A DNA stretch of 64,000 nucleotides, from the NCBI RefSeq assembly GCF_013032855.1, contig NZ_WQDA01000002.1, positions 558,001 to 622,000 on the forward strand, read 5' to 3'. This DNA is from Ruegeria arenilitoris (lineage in GTDB: Bacteria > Pseudomonadota > Alphaproteobacteria > Rhodobacterales > Rhodobacteraceae). A program made the position numbers and the translations under genes. Of this stretch, positions 52,807 through 62,638 are shown piece after piece; positions within the stretch are counted from its first letter, which is position 1, and each line of letters begins with the position of its first letter. The notes beneath the pieces are model-generated. The model made no database searches, had not been told where the DNA came from, and saw only the letters and a program-made list of their open reading frames with translations.

Positions 52807-53442
52807 TCAATCCATCAGGGCGGCCGCCTCACGCGCAAGGGCTTCGATCCCCGCCCAGTCGCCCTGCGCCACCATCTGTTTCGGCGCAACCCAGCTGCCG
52901 CCCGCGCAGATCACGTTGGGCAGGGACAGGTAGTCGCGCGCGTTGGCGGGCGACACGCCGCCCGTCGGGCAGAAGGTGATCTGCGGCAGCGGCGCGCCGA
53001 TCGCCTTGAGCGCAGGCGCCCCGCCCGAGGCTTCGGCCGGGAAGAACTTCAGCATGTCATAGCCCTGCTCGAGCAGGCGCATCGCCTCGGTCGCGGTGGC
53101 CGCGCCGGGCAGCAGCGGCAGGTCCTCGGCCTCGCAGGCGGCGATCAGGGCATCGGTGGCCCCGGGCGATACGCCGAACTGCGCGCCCGCCTCTTTTGCG
53201 GCGCGGACATCGTCGGGCGTGACCAGCGTGCCGGCCCCCACGACCCCGCCGGGCACCTGCGCCATGGCGCGGATCGCGTCCAGCGCCGCGGGCGTGCGCA
53301 AGGTCACCTCGAGCGCGGGCAGGCCACCGGCCACCAGTGCCTCGGCCAGCGGGCGGGCATGCGCGGCGTCATCGACGACCAGAACCGGGATGATGGGCGC
53401 CAATGCGCAGATCTCGCGGGTACGTTGGGTTTTTGCGGACAT
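52807..53442 (-). CDS. eda: 2-keto-3-deoxy-6-phosphogluconate (KDPG) aldolase
   Basis: The 211-residue TIM-barrel aldolase splits KDPG into pyruvate and glyceraldehyde 3-phosphate, the last step of the Entner-Doudoroff pathway. It has EVTLRTPAALDAIRAMAQVP and the Schiff-base lysine in MLKFFPAEASGG, followed by FCPTGGVSPANARDY. The ATG at 53442 is five bases after the edd stop, so it is the third gene of a zwf-edd-eda operon. Confidence 0.97.
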   Translation of the reverse strand: MSAKTQRTREICALAPIIPVLVVDDAAHARPLAEALVAGGLPALEVTLRTPAALDAIRAMAQVPGGVVGAGTLVTPDDVRAAKEAGAQFGVSPGATDALIAACEAEDLPLLPGAATATEAMRLLEQGYDMLKFFPAEASGGAPALKAIGAPLPQITFCPTGGVSPANARDYLSLPNVICAGGSWVAPKQMVAQGDWAGIEALAREAAALMD

Positions 53443-53446
53443 AGGC

Positions 53447-55252
53447 TCAGGCTCCGAAAATGCTGGCACCGGCATCGGCCGAGCCGACGGCGTTGCGGAA
53501 CGTGGTGAACAGGTCGCGGCCGACCCCGTATTGATGCGCCGAAAGATCGGCGGTGGCGACGGGGCGCTCCAGCACGCCGGGGGTCAGGATTTCAAGCTGG
53601 CCCCGCACCGCATCGACCCGCAGCAGGTCGCCATCGCGCAGCTTGGCGACCGGGCCACCATCCAGCGCCTCGGGGCAGACATGGATCGCCGCGGGCACTT
53701 TGCCCGAGGCCCCAGACATGCGGCCATCGGTCACCAGCGCCACCTTCTGCCCGCGCCCCTGCAGGATCGACAGGATCGGGGTCAGCGAGTGCAGTTCGGG
53801 CATACCATTGGCCTTGGGCCCCTGAAAGCGGACCACGACGATGACATCATCGGTGAACTCGCCCGCCTTGAACGCGGCCTTGACCTCGTCCTGGTCGTGG
53901 AAGACGCGAACCGGGGCCTCGACCACCTGGTGTTCGGGGGCCACGGCCGAGACCTTCATCACTCCGGTGCCCAGATTTCCGCTCAGGCGCGACAGGCCGC
54001 CGGTGGGCTGGAACGGGTCATTGGCCGGGCGCAGAATCTTTTCGTTCAGGCTGTGGCCTGCGCCGTCCTCCCAGATCAGCGCGCCATCGATCAGCTTGGG
54101 TTCTTGCGTGTAATGATGCAGCCCCTGCCCCGCCACGGTCAGCGTGTCGGGATGCAGCAGGCCTTCATCCAGCAACGTGCCGATGGTGTAGCCCAGTCCT
54201 CCCGCCGCATGGAAATGGTTCACGTCGGCCAGACCGTTGGGATAGACCCGCGCGACCAGGGGCACGACGCCCGAGATATCCGAGAAATCCTGCCAGTCCA
54301 GCACAATGCCCCCGGCACGGGCCATGGCGATCAGGTGGATCAGCAGGTTGGTCGACCCGCCCGTGGCCATCAGCCCCACGATACCGTTCACGAAAGCCCG
54401 TTCGTCGAGGATCTGGCACACCGGCGTGTAATTGTTGCCCAACGCACTGAGCGACAGGGCGCGGCGGGCGCCTTCCTCGGTCAACGCATCGCGCAGCGGC
54501 GTGTTGGGGTTGACGAAGCTGGAGCCCGGCAGGTGCAGGCCCATGAACTCCATCAACATCTGGTTGGTGTTGGCGGTGCCGTAGAATGTGCAGGTGCCCG
54601 GCCCATGATAGGCGGCCATCTCGGCGGCCATCAGCTCTTCGCGCGTGGCTTCGCCGGCGGCAAATTTCTGGCGCACCTTGGCCTTTTCGTCGTTGGGCAG
54701 GCCGCTGGTCATCGGGCCGGCGGGCAGGAACACCGCCGGCAGGTGGCCAAAGCTCTGCGCCGCGATCACCAGCCCCGGCACGATCTTGTCGCAGACCCCC
54801 AGAAACACCGCCGCGTCAAAGGTATTGTGGCTGAGCGCCACCGTCGCCGCCAGCGCGATCACGTCGCGCGAGAACAGCGACAGCTCCATCCCGGCCTCGC
54901 CTTGCGTGACCCCGTCGCACATGGCCGGAACCCCGCCCGCGACCTGCGCGGTGCCGCCCGCGGCACGGGCCGCGCGGCGGATCAGTTCGGGATAGCGCTC
55001 GAACGGCTGATGCGCCGACAGCATGTCGTTATAGGCGGTGACGATGCCGAGATTGCCCACGCTGGTCGTGGCCATCGTCTGCTGATCGGCCCCTGCCCCG
55101 GCATAGGCATGGGCCTGTCCGCTGCACGACAAGTGCGCGCGCGCCGGCCCTTCGGACCGGGCCTGCTCCATCCGCTGCAGATAGGTACGGCGGGGATCGG
55201 CGCTGCGCTCGATTATTCTTTGGGTGACGTCGATGATGACGTTGTGAACCAT
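53447..55252 (-). CDS. edd: phosphogluconate dehydratase
   Basis: At 601 residues the protein is full length. It converts 6-phosphogluconate to KDPG with a [4Fe-4S] cluster. Visible are the family features [20 protein letters not shown] and [14 protein letters not shown], with cysteines in the cluster region, and the C-terminal [20 protein letters not shown]. It starts at 55252, one base after the zwf stop (55254), and ends four bases before eda. Together with zwf and eda it makes the Entner-Doudoroff route the main glucose path. Confidence 0.98.
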   Translation of the reverse strand: MVHNVIIDVTQRIIERSADPRRTYLQRMEQARSEGPARAHLSCSGQAHAYAGAGADQQTMATTSVGNLGIVTAYNDMLSAHQPFERYPELIRRAARAAGGTAQVAGGVPAMCDGVTQGEAGMELSLFSRDVIALAATVALSHNTFDAAVFLGVCDKIVPGLVIAAQSFGHLPAVFLPAGPMTSGLPNDEKAKVRQKFAAGEATREELMAAEMAAYHGPGTCTFYGTANTNQMLMEFMGLHLPGSSFVNPNTPLRDALTEEGARRALSLSALGNNYTPVCQILDERAFVNGIVGLMATGGSTNLLIHLIAMARAGGIVLDWQDFSDISGVVPLVARVYPNGLADVNHFHAAGGLGYTIGTLLDEGLLHPDTLTVAGQGLHHYTQEPKLIDGALIWEDGAGHSLNEKILRPANDPFQPTGGLSRLSGNLGTGVMKVSAVAPEHQVVEAPVRVFHDQDEVKAAFKAGEFTDDVIVVVRFQGPKANGMPELHSLTPILSILQGRGQKVALVTDGRMSGASGKVPAAIHVCPEALDGGPVAKLRDGDLLRVDAVRGQLEILTPGVLERPVATADLSAHQYGVGRDLFTTFRNAVGSADAGASIFGA

Positions 55253-55253
55253 C

Positions 55254-56699
55254 TCATCCTCCGATCTGGCGCCAGCGGCGCCCGTCGCGATGCATCAGCA
55301 TCAATGCGTCTTCCGGGCCGGAACTGCCCTGATCATAGCGCGAGGGACGGTCGCCGCGCTCTTCCCAGCCCTTGATGATGGGATCGACCCAGGCCCAGGC
55401 GGCCTCGACCTCGTCGCCGCGCATGAACAGGGTCTGGTCGCCGCGGATCACGTCCATCACCAGCCGCTCATAGGCGTCCTGCGCGCGCACATCGGCACCC
55501 AGCGCCTCGGCAAAGCTCATGTCCAGCGCCACGTCCGTCAGGCGGAAGCCGCCCGGGCCGGGATCCTTGATCGTGGTGCGCAGGGTGATGCCCTCGTCAG
55601 GCTGCAGGCGGATCACCAGAACGTTGCCGTGCAGCGGGCCGACATTGGGAAAGATCGTGTGCGGCGGGTCGCGGAAAAACACCGCGATTTCGGATTCCCG
55701 CGCGCGCAGACGCTTGCCCGTACGCAGATAGAACGGAACCCCCGACCAGCGCCAGTTGCCCACGCGCACCTTCAGCGCGATGTAGCTTTCGGTCAGGCTG
55801 TCGGGGTTGCCCACATGATCGACATAGCCGTCGCCGCCCTTGTCCGCCCGGTACTGGCCGCGGGCGATGTCGGTCGGGGCGACAGGTTCCAGTGCCTCGA
55901 TCACCTTGACCTTTTCACTGCGCACCGCGTTGGGCGAGAAGGTCGAGGGCGGCTCCATCGCAGTCAGGCACAAAAGTTGCACCAGGTGGTTCTGCACCAT
56001 GTCCCGCATCGCGCCGGACTGGTCGTAATAGGCACCACGTCCTTCGACCCCGACGGTTTCGGCCACGGTGATCTGGACATGATCCACATGGGTCGCGTTC
56101 CACAGCGGTTCGAAAAGCGAGTTGGCAAAGCGCAGCGCCATCAGGTTCTGCACCGTTTCCTTGCCCAGGTAATGGTCGATCCGATAGATCTGATGTTCTT
56201 CGAAACAGGCGCCGAGACCTTCGTTCAGCGCCTTGGCCGAGGCCAGATCATGGCCGAAAGGTTTCTCGACCACGATGCGGCTGTCGGGCGTGGCCAGCCC
56301 GTGATCATGCAGGCGCTGCGCGATGCCGGGAAACAGTTTCGGACCGACCGACAGGTAATAGGCGCGCACCACGTCAGGGCGCAGCGACTTGGCCAGCTTG
56401 TCCCAGCCGTTTTCGCCAAGCGCATCGACCGGCACGTATTCGACCCGGGCCAGAAACCGATCCAGCACGTCCTTTTTGAACGACGGCGCGAATTCCTTCA
56501 TCGACTTTCGCACCTGCGCGCGGAACCCGTCATTGTCCATATCCGACCGCGCGGTCCCGATGATGCGCGCATCTTCGGGCATCTGCCCCACTTCGAACCG
56601 ATGGTAGAGGCCCGGCAGGATCTTGCGCTGGGCCAGATCTCCGGTCGCGCCGAACAGGACCAGATCGAACGGATCTACCGGGATTACGCGTGAAACCAT
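55254..56699 (-). CDS. zwf: glucose-6-phosphate dehydrogenase
   Basis: The 481-residue protein begins [20 protein letters not shown], with a Rossmann [10 protein letters not shown] for NAD(P), the substrate site [13 protein letters not shown] and late [19 protein letters not shown]. It oxidises glucose 6-phosphate to the lactone, feeding edd. The start at 56699 is chosen because it gives the family N-terminus. It is the first gene of a zwf-edd-eda operon. A pgl gene for the lactonase step is not in this cluster or elsewhere in the window. Confidence 0.97.
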   Translation of the reverse strand: MVSRVIPVDPFDLVLFGATGDLAQRKILPGLYHRFEVGQMPEDARIIGTARSDMDNDGFRAQVRKSMKEFAPSFKKDVLDRFLARVEYVPVDALGENGWDKLAKSLRPDVVRAYYLSVGPKLFPGIAQRLHDHGLATPDSRIVVEKPFGHDLASAKALNEGLGACFEEHQIYRIDHYLGKETVQNLMALRFANSLFEPLWNATHVDHVQITVAETVGVEGRGAYYDQSGAMRDMVQNHLVQLLCLTAMEPPSTFSPNAVRSEKVKVIEALEPVAPTDIARGQYRADKGGDGYVDHVGNPDSLTESYIALKVRVGNWRWSGVPFYLRTGKRLRARESEIAVFFRDPPHTIFPNVGPLHGNVLVIRLQPDEGITLRTTIKDPGPGGFRLTDVALDMSFAEALGADVRAQDAYERLVMDVIRGDQTLFMRGDEVEAAWAWVDPIIKGWEERGDRPSRYDQGSSGPEDALMLMHRDGRRWRQIGG

Positions 56700-56801
56700 G
56701 GCTGGCTCCCTTCTTCGGACAATCCGGCGCGGTCTGCAGCCAGACACCCTGTTACCGCTAACATTCGTGGCTTGGATAGAAAGACCAAGCCCAAAAAGCA
56801 A

Positions 56802-56827
56802 GCCCGGATTTCGGAATCGGGCCTTTT
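56802..56827. terminator. terminator-like hairpin behind ptsP, in front of zwf
   Basis: GCCCG (56802-56806) pairs with CGGGC (56818-56822), with three more A/T pairs inside and one bulged base. On the plus strand TTTTTT follows (56824-56829). On the minus strand, where ptsP ends 24 bases before, a T5 run follows after a few bases. It should end the ptsP transcript ahead of zwf and may work in both directions. Confidence 0.65.
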
Positions 56828-56845
56828 TTCGCGGTCATCATGGCC

Positions 56846-59089
56846 TCAGCCGTTGTCGCGCAGATACTCCATGATCGCCGGGCGCACCGATTGTTCGCCG
56901 CGATGGCGGGCGTCGGCGATGATCTTGCGGACATCCTGCAGGTTGGACCGCAACAACAGGCTTTTGACCGGGCCGATCGAGGCCGGGCGCATCGACAGGG
57001 TGCGGATACCCATCGCCGCCAGGCACAGTGCCTCGATCGGGCGGCCGGCATCCTCGCCGCAGAAACTCAGCGGCGTGTCGGAAATTCCGCACCGTTCGAC
57101 GATGCGCTCGATCAGGCTGAGGAAGCTGACATTCAGCGTGTCATAGCGGCGGCGCACCAGCTCGTTTTCACGGTCGGCGGCGAAGAAGAACTGTTTCAGG
57201 TCGTTGCCGCCGATCGAGATGAAATCGACCTCGTCAAAGAACTTCTGGGGGGCGAAGGCCAATGATGGTGTTTCCAGCATCGCCCCAACTTCCAGCGTTT
57301 CCGGCAGCACATGACCCAAGCGCTTTTCGCGCTCCAGCGTCTTGTTCACTTCCCAACGGGCCTCGCGGTATTCGTCGGCCTGGGCGACAAACGGGAACAT
57401 GACCGTCAGAGGACGGCCATCCGCCGCGCGCAACAGGGCCTGCAGCTGCATCCGCATCACGCCGCGCTTGTCCAGGCCCACGCGAATGGCGCGCCAACCC
57501 AGCGCCGGGTTGGGCTCGGCGACATGTTTCATGTAGGGCAGCACCTTGTCCGACCCGATATCCAGCGTGCGGAATACCACGCGCTTGCCATCGGCCGAAT
57601 CCAGAACGCGCTTGTACTGCGCCACCAGTTCCGACCGTTTGGGCATCTGGTTGCGGATCAGGAACTGCAATTCGGTGCGGAACAGGCCTACGCCCTCGGC
57701 CCCGGACGTCTTGAGCGACGGCAAGTCGGCCATCAGGCCGGCATTCATCACCAGATTGATCCGCTCGCCATCCTTTGTCACGGTCGGGGTTTCGCGGATC
57801 GAGGCATAGCGTTTCTGCGCCTCGGCCTGCATGGCCATCTTGTCGCGGAAGGCGCTGACGACGGTATCCTCGGGGCGCAGATGCACGACGCCCTCATCCC
57901 CGTCGACCAGAATATGGTCGCCGTTCAAAGCCTCGGTCGTGATCCGGCCCACATGTACCACCAGCGGGATGGCCAGAGCGCGGGCGACGATGGTGGCATG
58001 ACTACCGACCGAGCCCTCCTCGAGCACGACACCTTTCAGCGAACGGCCATATTCCAGCAGGTCACCCGGGCCGATATTCCTCGCCACCAGGATCGGATCG
58101 GGCGGCAGTTCTTTACCGTTCGACCCGCCCTGCCCTGTCAGAATGCGCAGCAGACGGTTGGACAGATCGTCCAGATCCGCCAGACGCTCGCGCAGATAAG
58201 GGTCGGTGACCTGGCTCATCCGGGCGCGGGCCTGCGACTGCTCCTTTTCCACCGCCGCCTCGGCGCTGAGACCGCGGGCGATGTCCTCTTCCATCCGGCG
58301 CATCCAGCCCTTGGAATTGGCGAACATCCGGTAGGCTTCCAGAACCTGCAGCTGTTCCGTGTCGCCGCCCCGCGAGATTTCAAGCATCTTGTCGACGCCC
58401 ACGCGCAGCTCTTCGACCGCCTCGTTCAGCCGCTCCAGCTCGCGATGTGGATCGTCGGCGATCGGGTTGGTGACGACGACACGCGGCTCATGCAGCCAGA
58501 CATGCCCCTCGGCCGAGCCCTCCTGTGCCGGGCCACCGCGCAGCAATATGGATTGCTGATGCAGTGGTGAAAGGGCGGCACCTTCGCCCACAAACGCACC
58601 CAATTCGGCCATTTCCGCAAGGACCATTGCCACGACTTCAAGCGCATAGACCTCATCCGCGGAAAACTCGCGTTGAGCGCGGGACTGGACCACAAGAACC
58701 CCAAGCTTCTGCCCCAGCCGCTGAATGGGCACGCCCAGGAACGACGAAAAACGCTCCTCGCCTGTTTCCGGCATGTACCGGAAACCTTTCTCGGAGGGCG
58801 CATCGGCGGCGTTGACGACCTTGCCGAACTTGGCCACCCGGCCAACGAGACCTTCCCCCAGACGCATGCGGGTCTGGTGTACGGCCTCGGGGGCAAGACC
58901 TTCGGTGGCACACAGCTCCAGGGTTTCGTCGTCGCGGAACAGATAGATCGAGCACACCTCGCACCGCATGCTGTCGGCGATCAGGTGAGTGATCCGGTCA
59001 AGACGCTCCTGACCGGCAGCCTCGCTTGCCATCTCCTCGCGCAGCCGCCCCAGCAGCTTGCGGGATTCTGTTTCCATTCCGTCTGCCAT
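56846..59089 (-). CDS. ptsP: phosphoenolpyruvate-protein phosphotransferase PtsP (PTS-Ntr enzyme I)
   Basis: The 747-residue protein has an N-terminal GAF domain (about residues 20-165) that in enzyme I-Ntr senses glutamine or other cues. Enzyme I domains follow, with the active-site histidine in GSVGSHATIVARALAIPLVV, the PEP-binding region IGSDKVLPYM and C-terminal blocks FISIGGNDLKQFFFAADREN and SFCGEDAGRPIEAL. It phosphorylates NPr and so links nitrogen and carbon status to transport and stringent control. It lies 46 bases downstream of lysC on the same strand, the usual alphaproteobacterial arrangement. Confidence 0.96.
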   Translation of the reverse strand: MADGMETESRKLLGRLREEMASEAAGQERLDRITHLIADSMRCEVCSIYLFRDDETLELCATEGLAPEAVHQTRMRLGEGLVGRVAKFGKVVNAADAPSEKGFRYMPETGEERFSSFLGVPIQRLGQKLGVLVVQSRAQREFSADEVYALEVVAMVLAEMAELGAFVGEGAALSPLHQQSILLRGGPAQEGSAEGHVWLHEPRVVVTNPIADDPHRELERLNEAVEELRVGVDKMLEISRGGDTEQLQVLEAYRMFANSKGWMRRMEEDIARGLSAEAAVEKEQSQARARMSQVTDPYLRERLADLDDLSNRLLRILTGQGGSNGKELPPDPILVARNIGPGDLLEYGRSLKGVVLEEGSVGSHATIVARALAIPLVVHVGRITTEALNGDHILVDGDEGVVHLRPEDTVVSAFRDKMAMQAEAQKRYASIRETPTVTKDGERINLVMNAGLMADLPSLKTSGAEGVGLFRTELQFLIRNQMPKRSELVAQYKRVLDSADGKRVVFRTLDIGSDKVLPYMKHVAEPNPALGWRAIRVGLDKRGVMRMQLQALLRAADGRPLTVMFPFVAQADEYREARWEVNKTLEREKRLGHVLPETLEVGAMLETPSLAFAPQKFFDEVDFISIGGNDLKQFFFAADRENELVRRRYDTLNVSFLSLIERIVERCGISDTPLSFCGEDAGRPIEALCLAAMGIRTLSMRPASIGPVKSLLLRSNLQDVRKIIADARHRGEQSVRPAIMEYLRDNG

Positions 59090-59135
59090 CGCCCGATCTA
59101 CTCTGCGGTGTCAGGCGGGACCTTGGCCGAGATGC

Positions 59136-60374
59136 TCAGGCCGCCTTTTCCAGTTCAAAGGCATCATGCAGCGCCTGAACGGCAAGTTCCATGTATTTCC
59201 GGTCGACGAGGACGGAAATTTTGATCTCGGAGGTTGTAATGACCTTGATGTTGATCCCCTCATCCGAGAGTACCTTGAACATCTTGGCCGCCACGCCCGA
59301 CTGCGAGCGCATGCCGATGCCCACCACCGAAACCTTGGCCACATCGGTGTCGGCGACCAGCTCGGCATAGTTCAACTCGCCACGCTCCTTGACTGCCAAC
59401 AGCGCCTTTTCGGCGCGCGCCACCTGGTTGGTGGGGCAGGAAAAGGTCATGTCCGTGCGCCCCTCGTCCGAGATGTTCTGCACGATCATGTCGACGTTGA
59501 TCCCCTCATCGCTGAGCGCGTTGAAGATGATCGCGGCGATGCCGGGGCGGTCGGCGACCGACACGACGGTCATCTTGGCCTCGTCCCGCGAATAGGCCAC
59601 ACCCGAGACTACATTGGATTCCATGATTTCCTCCTCGTCGACGACCAGGGTTCCGGCCTCGTCGGACTGTTCCTCGAAGCTTGAGAGAACACGCAGTTTC
59701 ACCTTGTACCGCATCGCCAGCTCGACCGAGCGGGTCTGCAGCACCTTGGCCCCCAACGAGGCCAGTTCGAGCATTTCCTCGAACGAGATCTTGTCCAGCT
59801 TGCGCGCCTTCTCGCAGATGCGCGGATCGGTGGTATAGACGCCGTCCACATCCGTGTAGATGTCGCAGCGTTCGGCGTCGAAGGCGGCGGCAAAAGCCAC
59901 GGCAGTGGTGTCCGAACCGCCCCGGCCCAACGTGGTGATCCGCCCCTCGGGGCTGAGACCCTGAAAGCCTGCCACCACCGCGACCTTCATGCCCTCGCCG
60001 AACTTCTGGTTGATGTTGTCGGTCGGAATATCAAGGATCCGCGCCGCCGAATGGGCGCCATCGGTCAGCAGCGGCACCTGCCAGCCCTGCCAGCTGCGGG
60101 CGGGGATCTCCATTTCCTGCAGCGTCAGCGCCATCAGACCGGCGGTGACATTCTCGCCCGAGGATACCACGGCATCATATTCGCGCGCGTCATACAGCGG
60201 CGAGATCTCGTCGACCCAGCCCACCAATTCGTTGGTCTTGCCCGACATGGCCGACACGATGACGATGACGTCATAGCCCTTGGCCACTTCGACGCCGATG
60301 CGCTTGGCAGCGCGGCGGATGCGGTCGAGGTTGGCGACGGATGTGCCGCCGAATTTCATCACGAGTACGGGCAT
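59136..60374 (-). CDS. lysC: aspartate kinase
   Basis: The 412-residue protein begins MPVLVMKFGGTSVANLDRIR with the nucleotide-binding KFGGTS motif and GRGGSDTTAVAFAAAFDAER. It ends with two ACT domains (about residues 260-400: SRDEAKMTVVSVADRPGIAA and VSVVGIGMRSQSGVAAKMFK) for lysine/threonine feedback inhibition. It phosphorylates aspartate, the first step to Lys, Thr and Met. ptsP follows on the same strand. The start is set at the conserved MPVLVMKFGG rather than the longer open frame. Confidence 0.97.
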   Translation of the reverse strand: MPVLVMKFGGTSVANLDRIRRAAKRIGVEVAKGYDVIVIVSAMSGKTNELVGWVDEISPLYDAREYDAVVSSGENVTAGLMALTLQEMEIPARSWQGWQVPLLTDGAHSAARILDIPTDNINQKFGEGMKVAVVAGFQGLSPEGRITTLGRGGSDTTAVAFAAAFDAERCDIYTDVDGVYTTDPRICEKARKLDKISFEEMLELASLGAKVLQTRSVELAMRYKVKLRVLSSFEEQSDEAGTLVVDEEEIMESNVVSGVAYSRDEAKMTVVSVADRPGIAAIIFNALSDEGINVDMIVQNISDEGRTDMTFSCPTNQVARAEKALLAVKERGELNYAELVADTDVAKVSVVGIGMRSQSGVAAKMFKVLSDEGINIKVITTSEIKISVLVDRKYMELAVQALHDAFELEKAA

Positions 60375-60540
60375 GGGGGCAAATGTCTCCGCGCCTTGGA
60401 TTTCCGGTCCCGAGCGTCTTATGCGAGGCAACACACAAGAGCAAGGGCACATAGAACGGCAGGACACTGCAGCGCAACGCTTTACAAGGACCGGCAGCAA
60501 TGTCAGCGTATCGTCAAGGATTTAAACCGTGAGGAATACC

Positions 60541-60897
60541 ATGCTGCGTTTTGTTTTCGCCTGTGCTCTGATGTCCAGCCCGGCTCTGGCCCAGGTGGCT
60601 TCACTGTCCGGAACGGACGGCCAGAACGCGTTGGGAACGGTCCCCTGCGCCGCGTTGGCGGGTCAGCCATTGAAAAATTGCCCTGCCGAGTTGCGGCGCA
60701 AGGATGATGGCACTGCAACCCTGGCGGTTCAGTTGGATACTGGGGAAGTACGCCGCATCTATTTCACCGATGGAAAGCCGGATTCCAGCAGCTCGACGTC
60801 GAAGATCACTTCGGAAACGCGGGGCGAAATTCTGGTGATCTTCATCGATCCCGGTGAAGTCTACGAGATCCCCAAGGCAGCGCTGGCCGCTCAGTAA
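60541..60897 (+). CDS. small secreted protein of unknown function
   Basis: The 118-residue protein has a signal peptide (MLRFVFACALMSSPALA, cleavage near residue 17, before QVASLSG). A small domain follows with two cysteines (TVPCAALAGQPLKNCPAELR), probably a disulfide, and beta strands (GTATLAVQLDTGEVRRIYFT, RGEILVIFIDPGEVYEIPKA). I do not recognise the family. GAGG is correctly spaced before the ATG at 60541, and this supports that start over an upstream GTG. It overlaps the convergent SDR gene by seven bases. Confidence 0.8.
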   Translation: MLRFVFACALMSSPALAQVASLSGTDGQNALGTVPCAALAGQPLKNCPAELRRKDDGTATLAVQLDTGEVRRIYFTDGKPDSSSSTSKITSETRGEILVIFIDPGEVYEIPKAALAAQ

Positions 60898-61529
60898 GGA
60901 TGTGCCTGCCCGTCCCAGGTTTCAAAGCAGCCGGTGGAGTCCAAACTCAGCGCATCGAAACGCTCGGTCAACCCGGCAACGGCCTGTGACACGGTAATGT
61001 CGGCGGCCTGACCGCCCATGTCCGTCTGCACCCATCCCGGGTGATAAATGCCGACGGCGATGCCATCGTCCTTGATATCCACCGCCAGGTTGCGCCCAAG
61101 GTTCAGCACAGCCGCCTTGGAGGCCCGATAGATATAGCTGCCCCCGGGCGCCCGCGTGTGCGAGGCCATCTGCGACGAGATGATCGCGATCTTGCCGCGC
61201 GCCGCACGCAAATTGGGCAACAAGGCCTGAATGGTCAGAAACACCCCGGTGACGTTGGCCGCAAAGGTCTGGTCCCACATCTCGGCCGGGTAGCCGTCGA
61301 TTGTCTGGCCTTTGTCCAGATAGACACCTGCGTTGCAGATCAACAGATCTACAGGCTGGCCATCCAACTTGCGCGCCATCTGCGCCTGTTGTGCCGGGTC
61401 GGTAACGTCCAAACGAATATCGGCGGAATCGTCCCGTGTGGTGCCGGTGACAGTATCGCCGCGGCCACGATAGAATTCAGCAAGGGCGCGCCCAATGCCG
61501 CGATTGGCGCCGGTGATAACAAGATGCAC
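60891..61529 (-). CDS. short-chain dehydrogenase/reductase (SDR)
   Basis: The 212-residue classical-type SDR has the cofactor motif TGANRGIGRALAEF, NAG at ICNAGVYLD, catalytic Ser in IAIISSQMAS, and YRASK with the catalytic Tyr and Lys. The enzyme is short for the family. Substrate unknown. It follows the DUF1178 gene by three bases on the opposite side of its start, so these two same-strand genes are adjacent but transcribed with SDR first. Confidence 0.9.
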   Translation of the reverse strand: MHLVITGANRGIGRALAEFYRGRGDTVTGTTRDDSADIRLDVTDPAQQAQMARKLDGQPVDLLICNAGVYLDKGQTIDGYPAEMWDQTFAANVTGVFLTIQALLPNLRAARGKIAIISSQMASHTRAPGGSYIYRASKAAVLNLGRNLAVDIKDDGIAVGIYHPGWVQTDMGGQAADITVSQAVAGLTERFDALSLDSTGCFETWDGQAHPY

Positions 61530-61532
61530 GGT

Positions 61533-61988
61533 TCAGTTCGTCTTTCGGCTTGGAATGAACGGCAGAGGGGCCACCGGAACCCCATCTTCGATCAGGGCCT
61601 TGGCCTCTTCCGGCTTGGCCTCGCCATAGATGGCGCGCTCCGGGGCCTCGCCCAGATGTATCTTGCGGGCCTCGCGCGCAAATTCGCGGCCGACATAATC
61701 GGAATTCGCCTCGACCTTGGCGCGCAGGGCGTTGAGAACGCGCTCTATCTCGGCCTTGGTCGGTTGGTGCTGGGCTTCGGGTCGATCACTGTTCTCCGCG
61801 CGCGGCATTTCAGCAGATGAGCGCGCAGACTGGACCCGCGGCGTCATGATCGCCTTTTCGACCTGGGTGCTGCCGCAAGTCGCGCAAGAGACCATTCCAG
61901 CCTTGGACAGCTTGTCGTAAGCGTCCGCAGACTGGAACCAACTGTCAAACGCGTGACCATTGCAGCATTTCAGTGAATATTGAATCAT
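61533..61988 (-). CDS. DUF1178 family protein
   Basis: The 151-residue protein begins MIQYSLKCCNGHAFDSWFQS, then has the C-x2-C pair in VSCATCGSTQVEKAIMTPRV. Both features are typical of DUF1178, a proteobacterial family with a predicted zinc-ribbon-like N-terminus. A charged middle region and a conserved C-terminal block (NSDYVGREFAREARKIHLGE, EEAKALIEDGVPVAPLPFIP) follow. Its function is unknown. The start at 61988 fits the family better than one nine codons upstream. It lies just upstream of the SDR gene on the same strand. Confidence 0.93.
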   Translation of the reverse strand: MIQYSLKCCNGHAFDSWFQSADAYDKLSKAGMVSCATCGSTQVEKAIMTPRVQSARSSAEMPRAENSDRPEAQHQPTKAEIERVLNALRAKVEANSDYVGREFAREARKIHLGEAPERAIYGEAKPEEAKALIEDGVPVAPLPFIPSRKTN

Positions 61989-62060
61989 CTGTCGCCCAAA
62001 ATGTCGGTGGGCCAATAGATACTGACAGACATGGCAATATCAAGTCTTTACAGAGGCGGT

Positions 62061-62570
62061 TCAATGAGGATTGAGCGCATTTGACCGCAACAGCCCGGAA
62101 AGCCCGCCGATCGAAACCGCTTGTGCTGCTTTTTCCGGCAGCATCCATCTACGCCGCCGTTCTGCGACTTCGGGGAACCGATCCGCCGTCTTGGTAACAA
62201 GCAACGGGTAGACATCAACGACGCATGTCACCCGCCCCAGATCCCGGTGGTGTTTGTCGAAAGAGAACTGCCCGATACTGCGCGTCTCACAACGGCCTGT
62301 CACACCGGCCTCTTCCCAGGCCTCCTGCGCTGCGGTCTCAGCCCCGCTAAGGCCGTCGATCATGCGGCCTTTGGGGATGATCCACCGCCCCGACCCCCGG
62401 GTCGTGATCAACAATATCTCAGGCACCCCGCGCCGAAGCCGGTAGCATAGAGCCGCAGACTGCGGCAGAACCGGAAATGCCCCGGTTTCGGACAAAATAT
62501 CTGGTGACAGCCCTGCGTTTTTCACGCTGCCCCGCCTCTTGTTTTGTTCTTCTTGCCTGTTTTCGGCCAC
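62061..62570 (-). CDS. NUDIX hydrolase of the diphosphoinositol-phosphatase-like branch, paralogue
   Basis: The 169-residue protein has RGSGRWIIPKGRMIDGLSGA and ETAAQEAWEEAGV, the same DIPP-like core as the gene at 29523-29978. QEA again stands in place of the REA of the usual Nudix box, but here the E of GAETAA is retained. It has a charged 30-residue N-terminal extension. Some members of this branch act on diadenosine polyphosphates or nucleotide sugars. It is likely monocistronic, between DUF1178 and EcsC genes. Confidence 0.88.
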   Translation of the reverse strand: MAENRQEEQNKRRGSVKNAGLSPDILSETGAFPVLPQSAALCYRLRRGVPEILLITTRGSGRWIIPKGRMIDGLSGAETAAQEAWEEAGVTGRCETRSIGQFSFDKHHRDLGRVTCVVDVYPLLVTKTADRFPEVAERRRRWMLPEKAAQAVSIGGLSGLLRSNALNPH

Positions 62571-62638
62571 TTATCTTGCGGACCGATTAGGTGCAGGATA
62601 CCACATCCTGCGGTTCTGTCCAATTTTGAAACTGTGGG

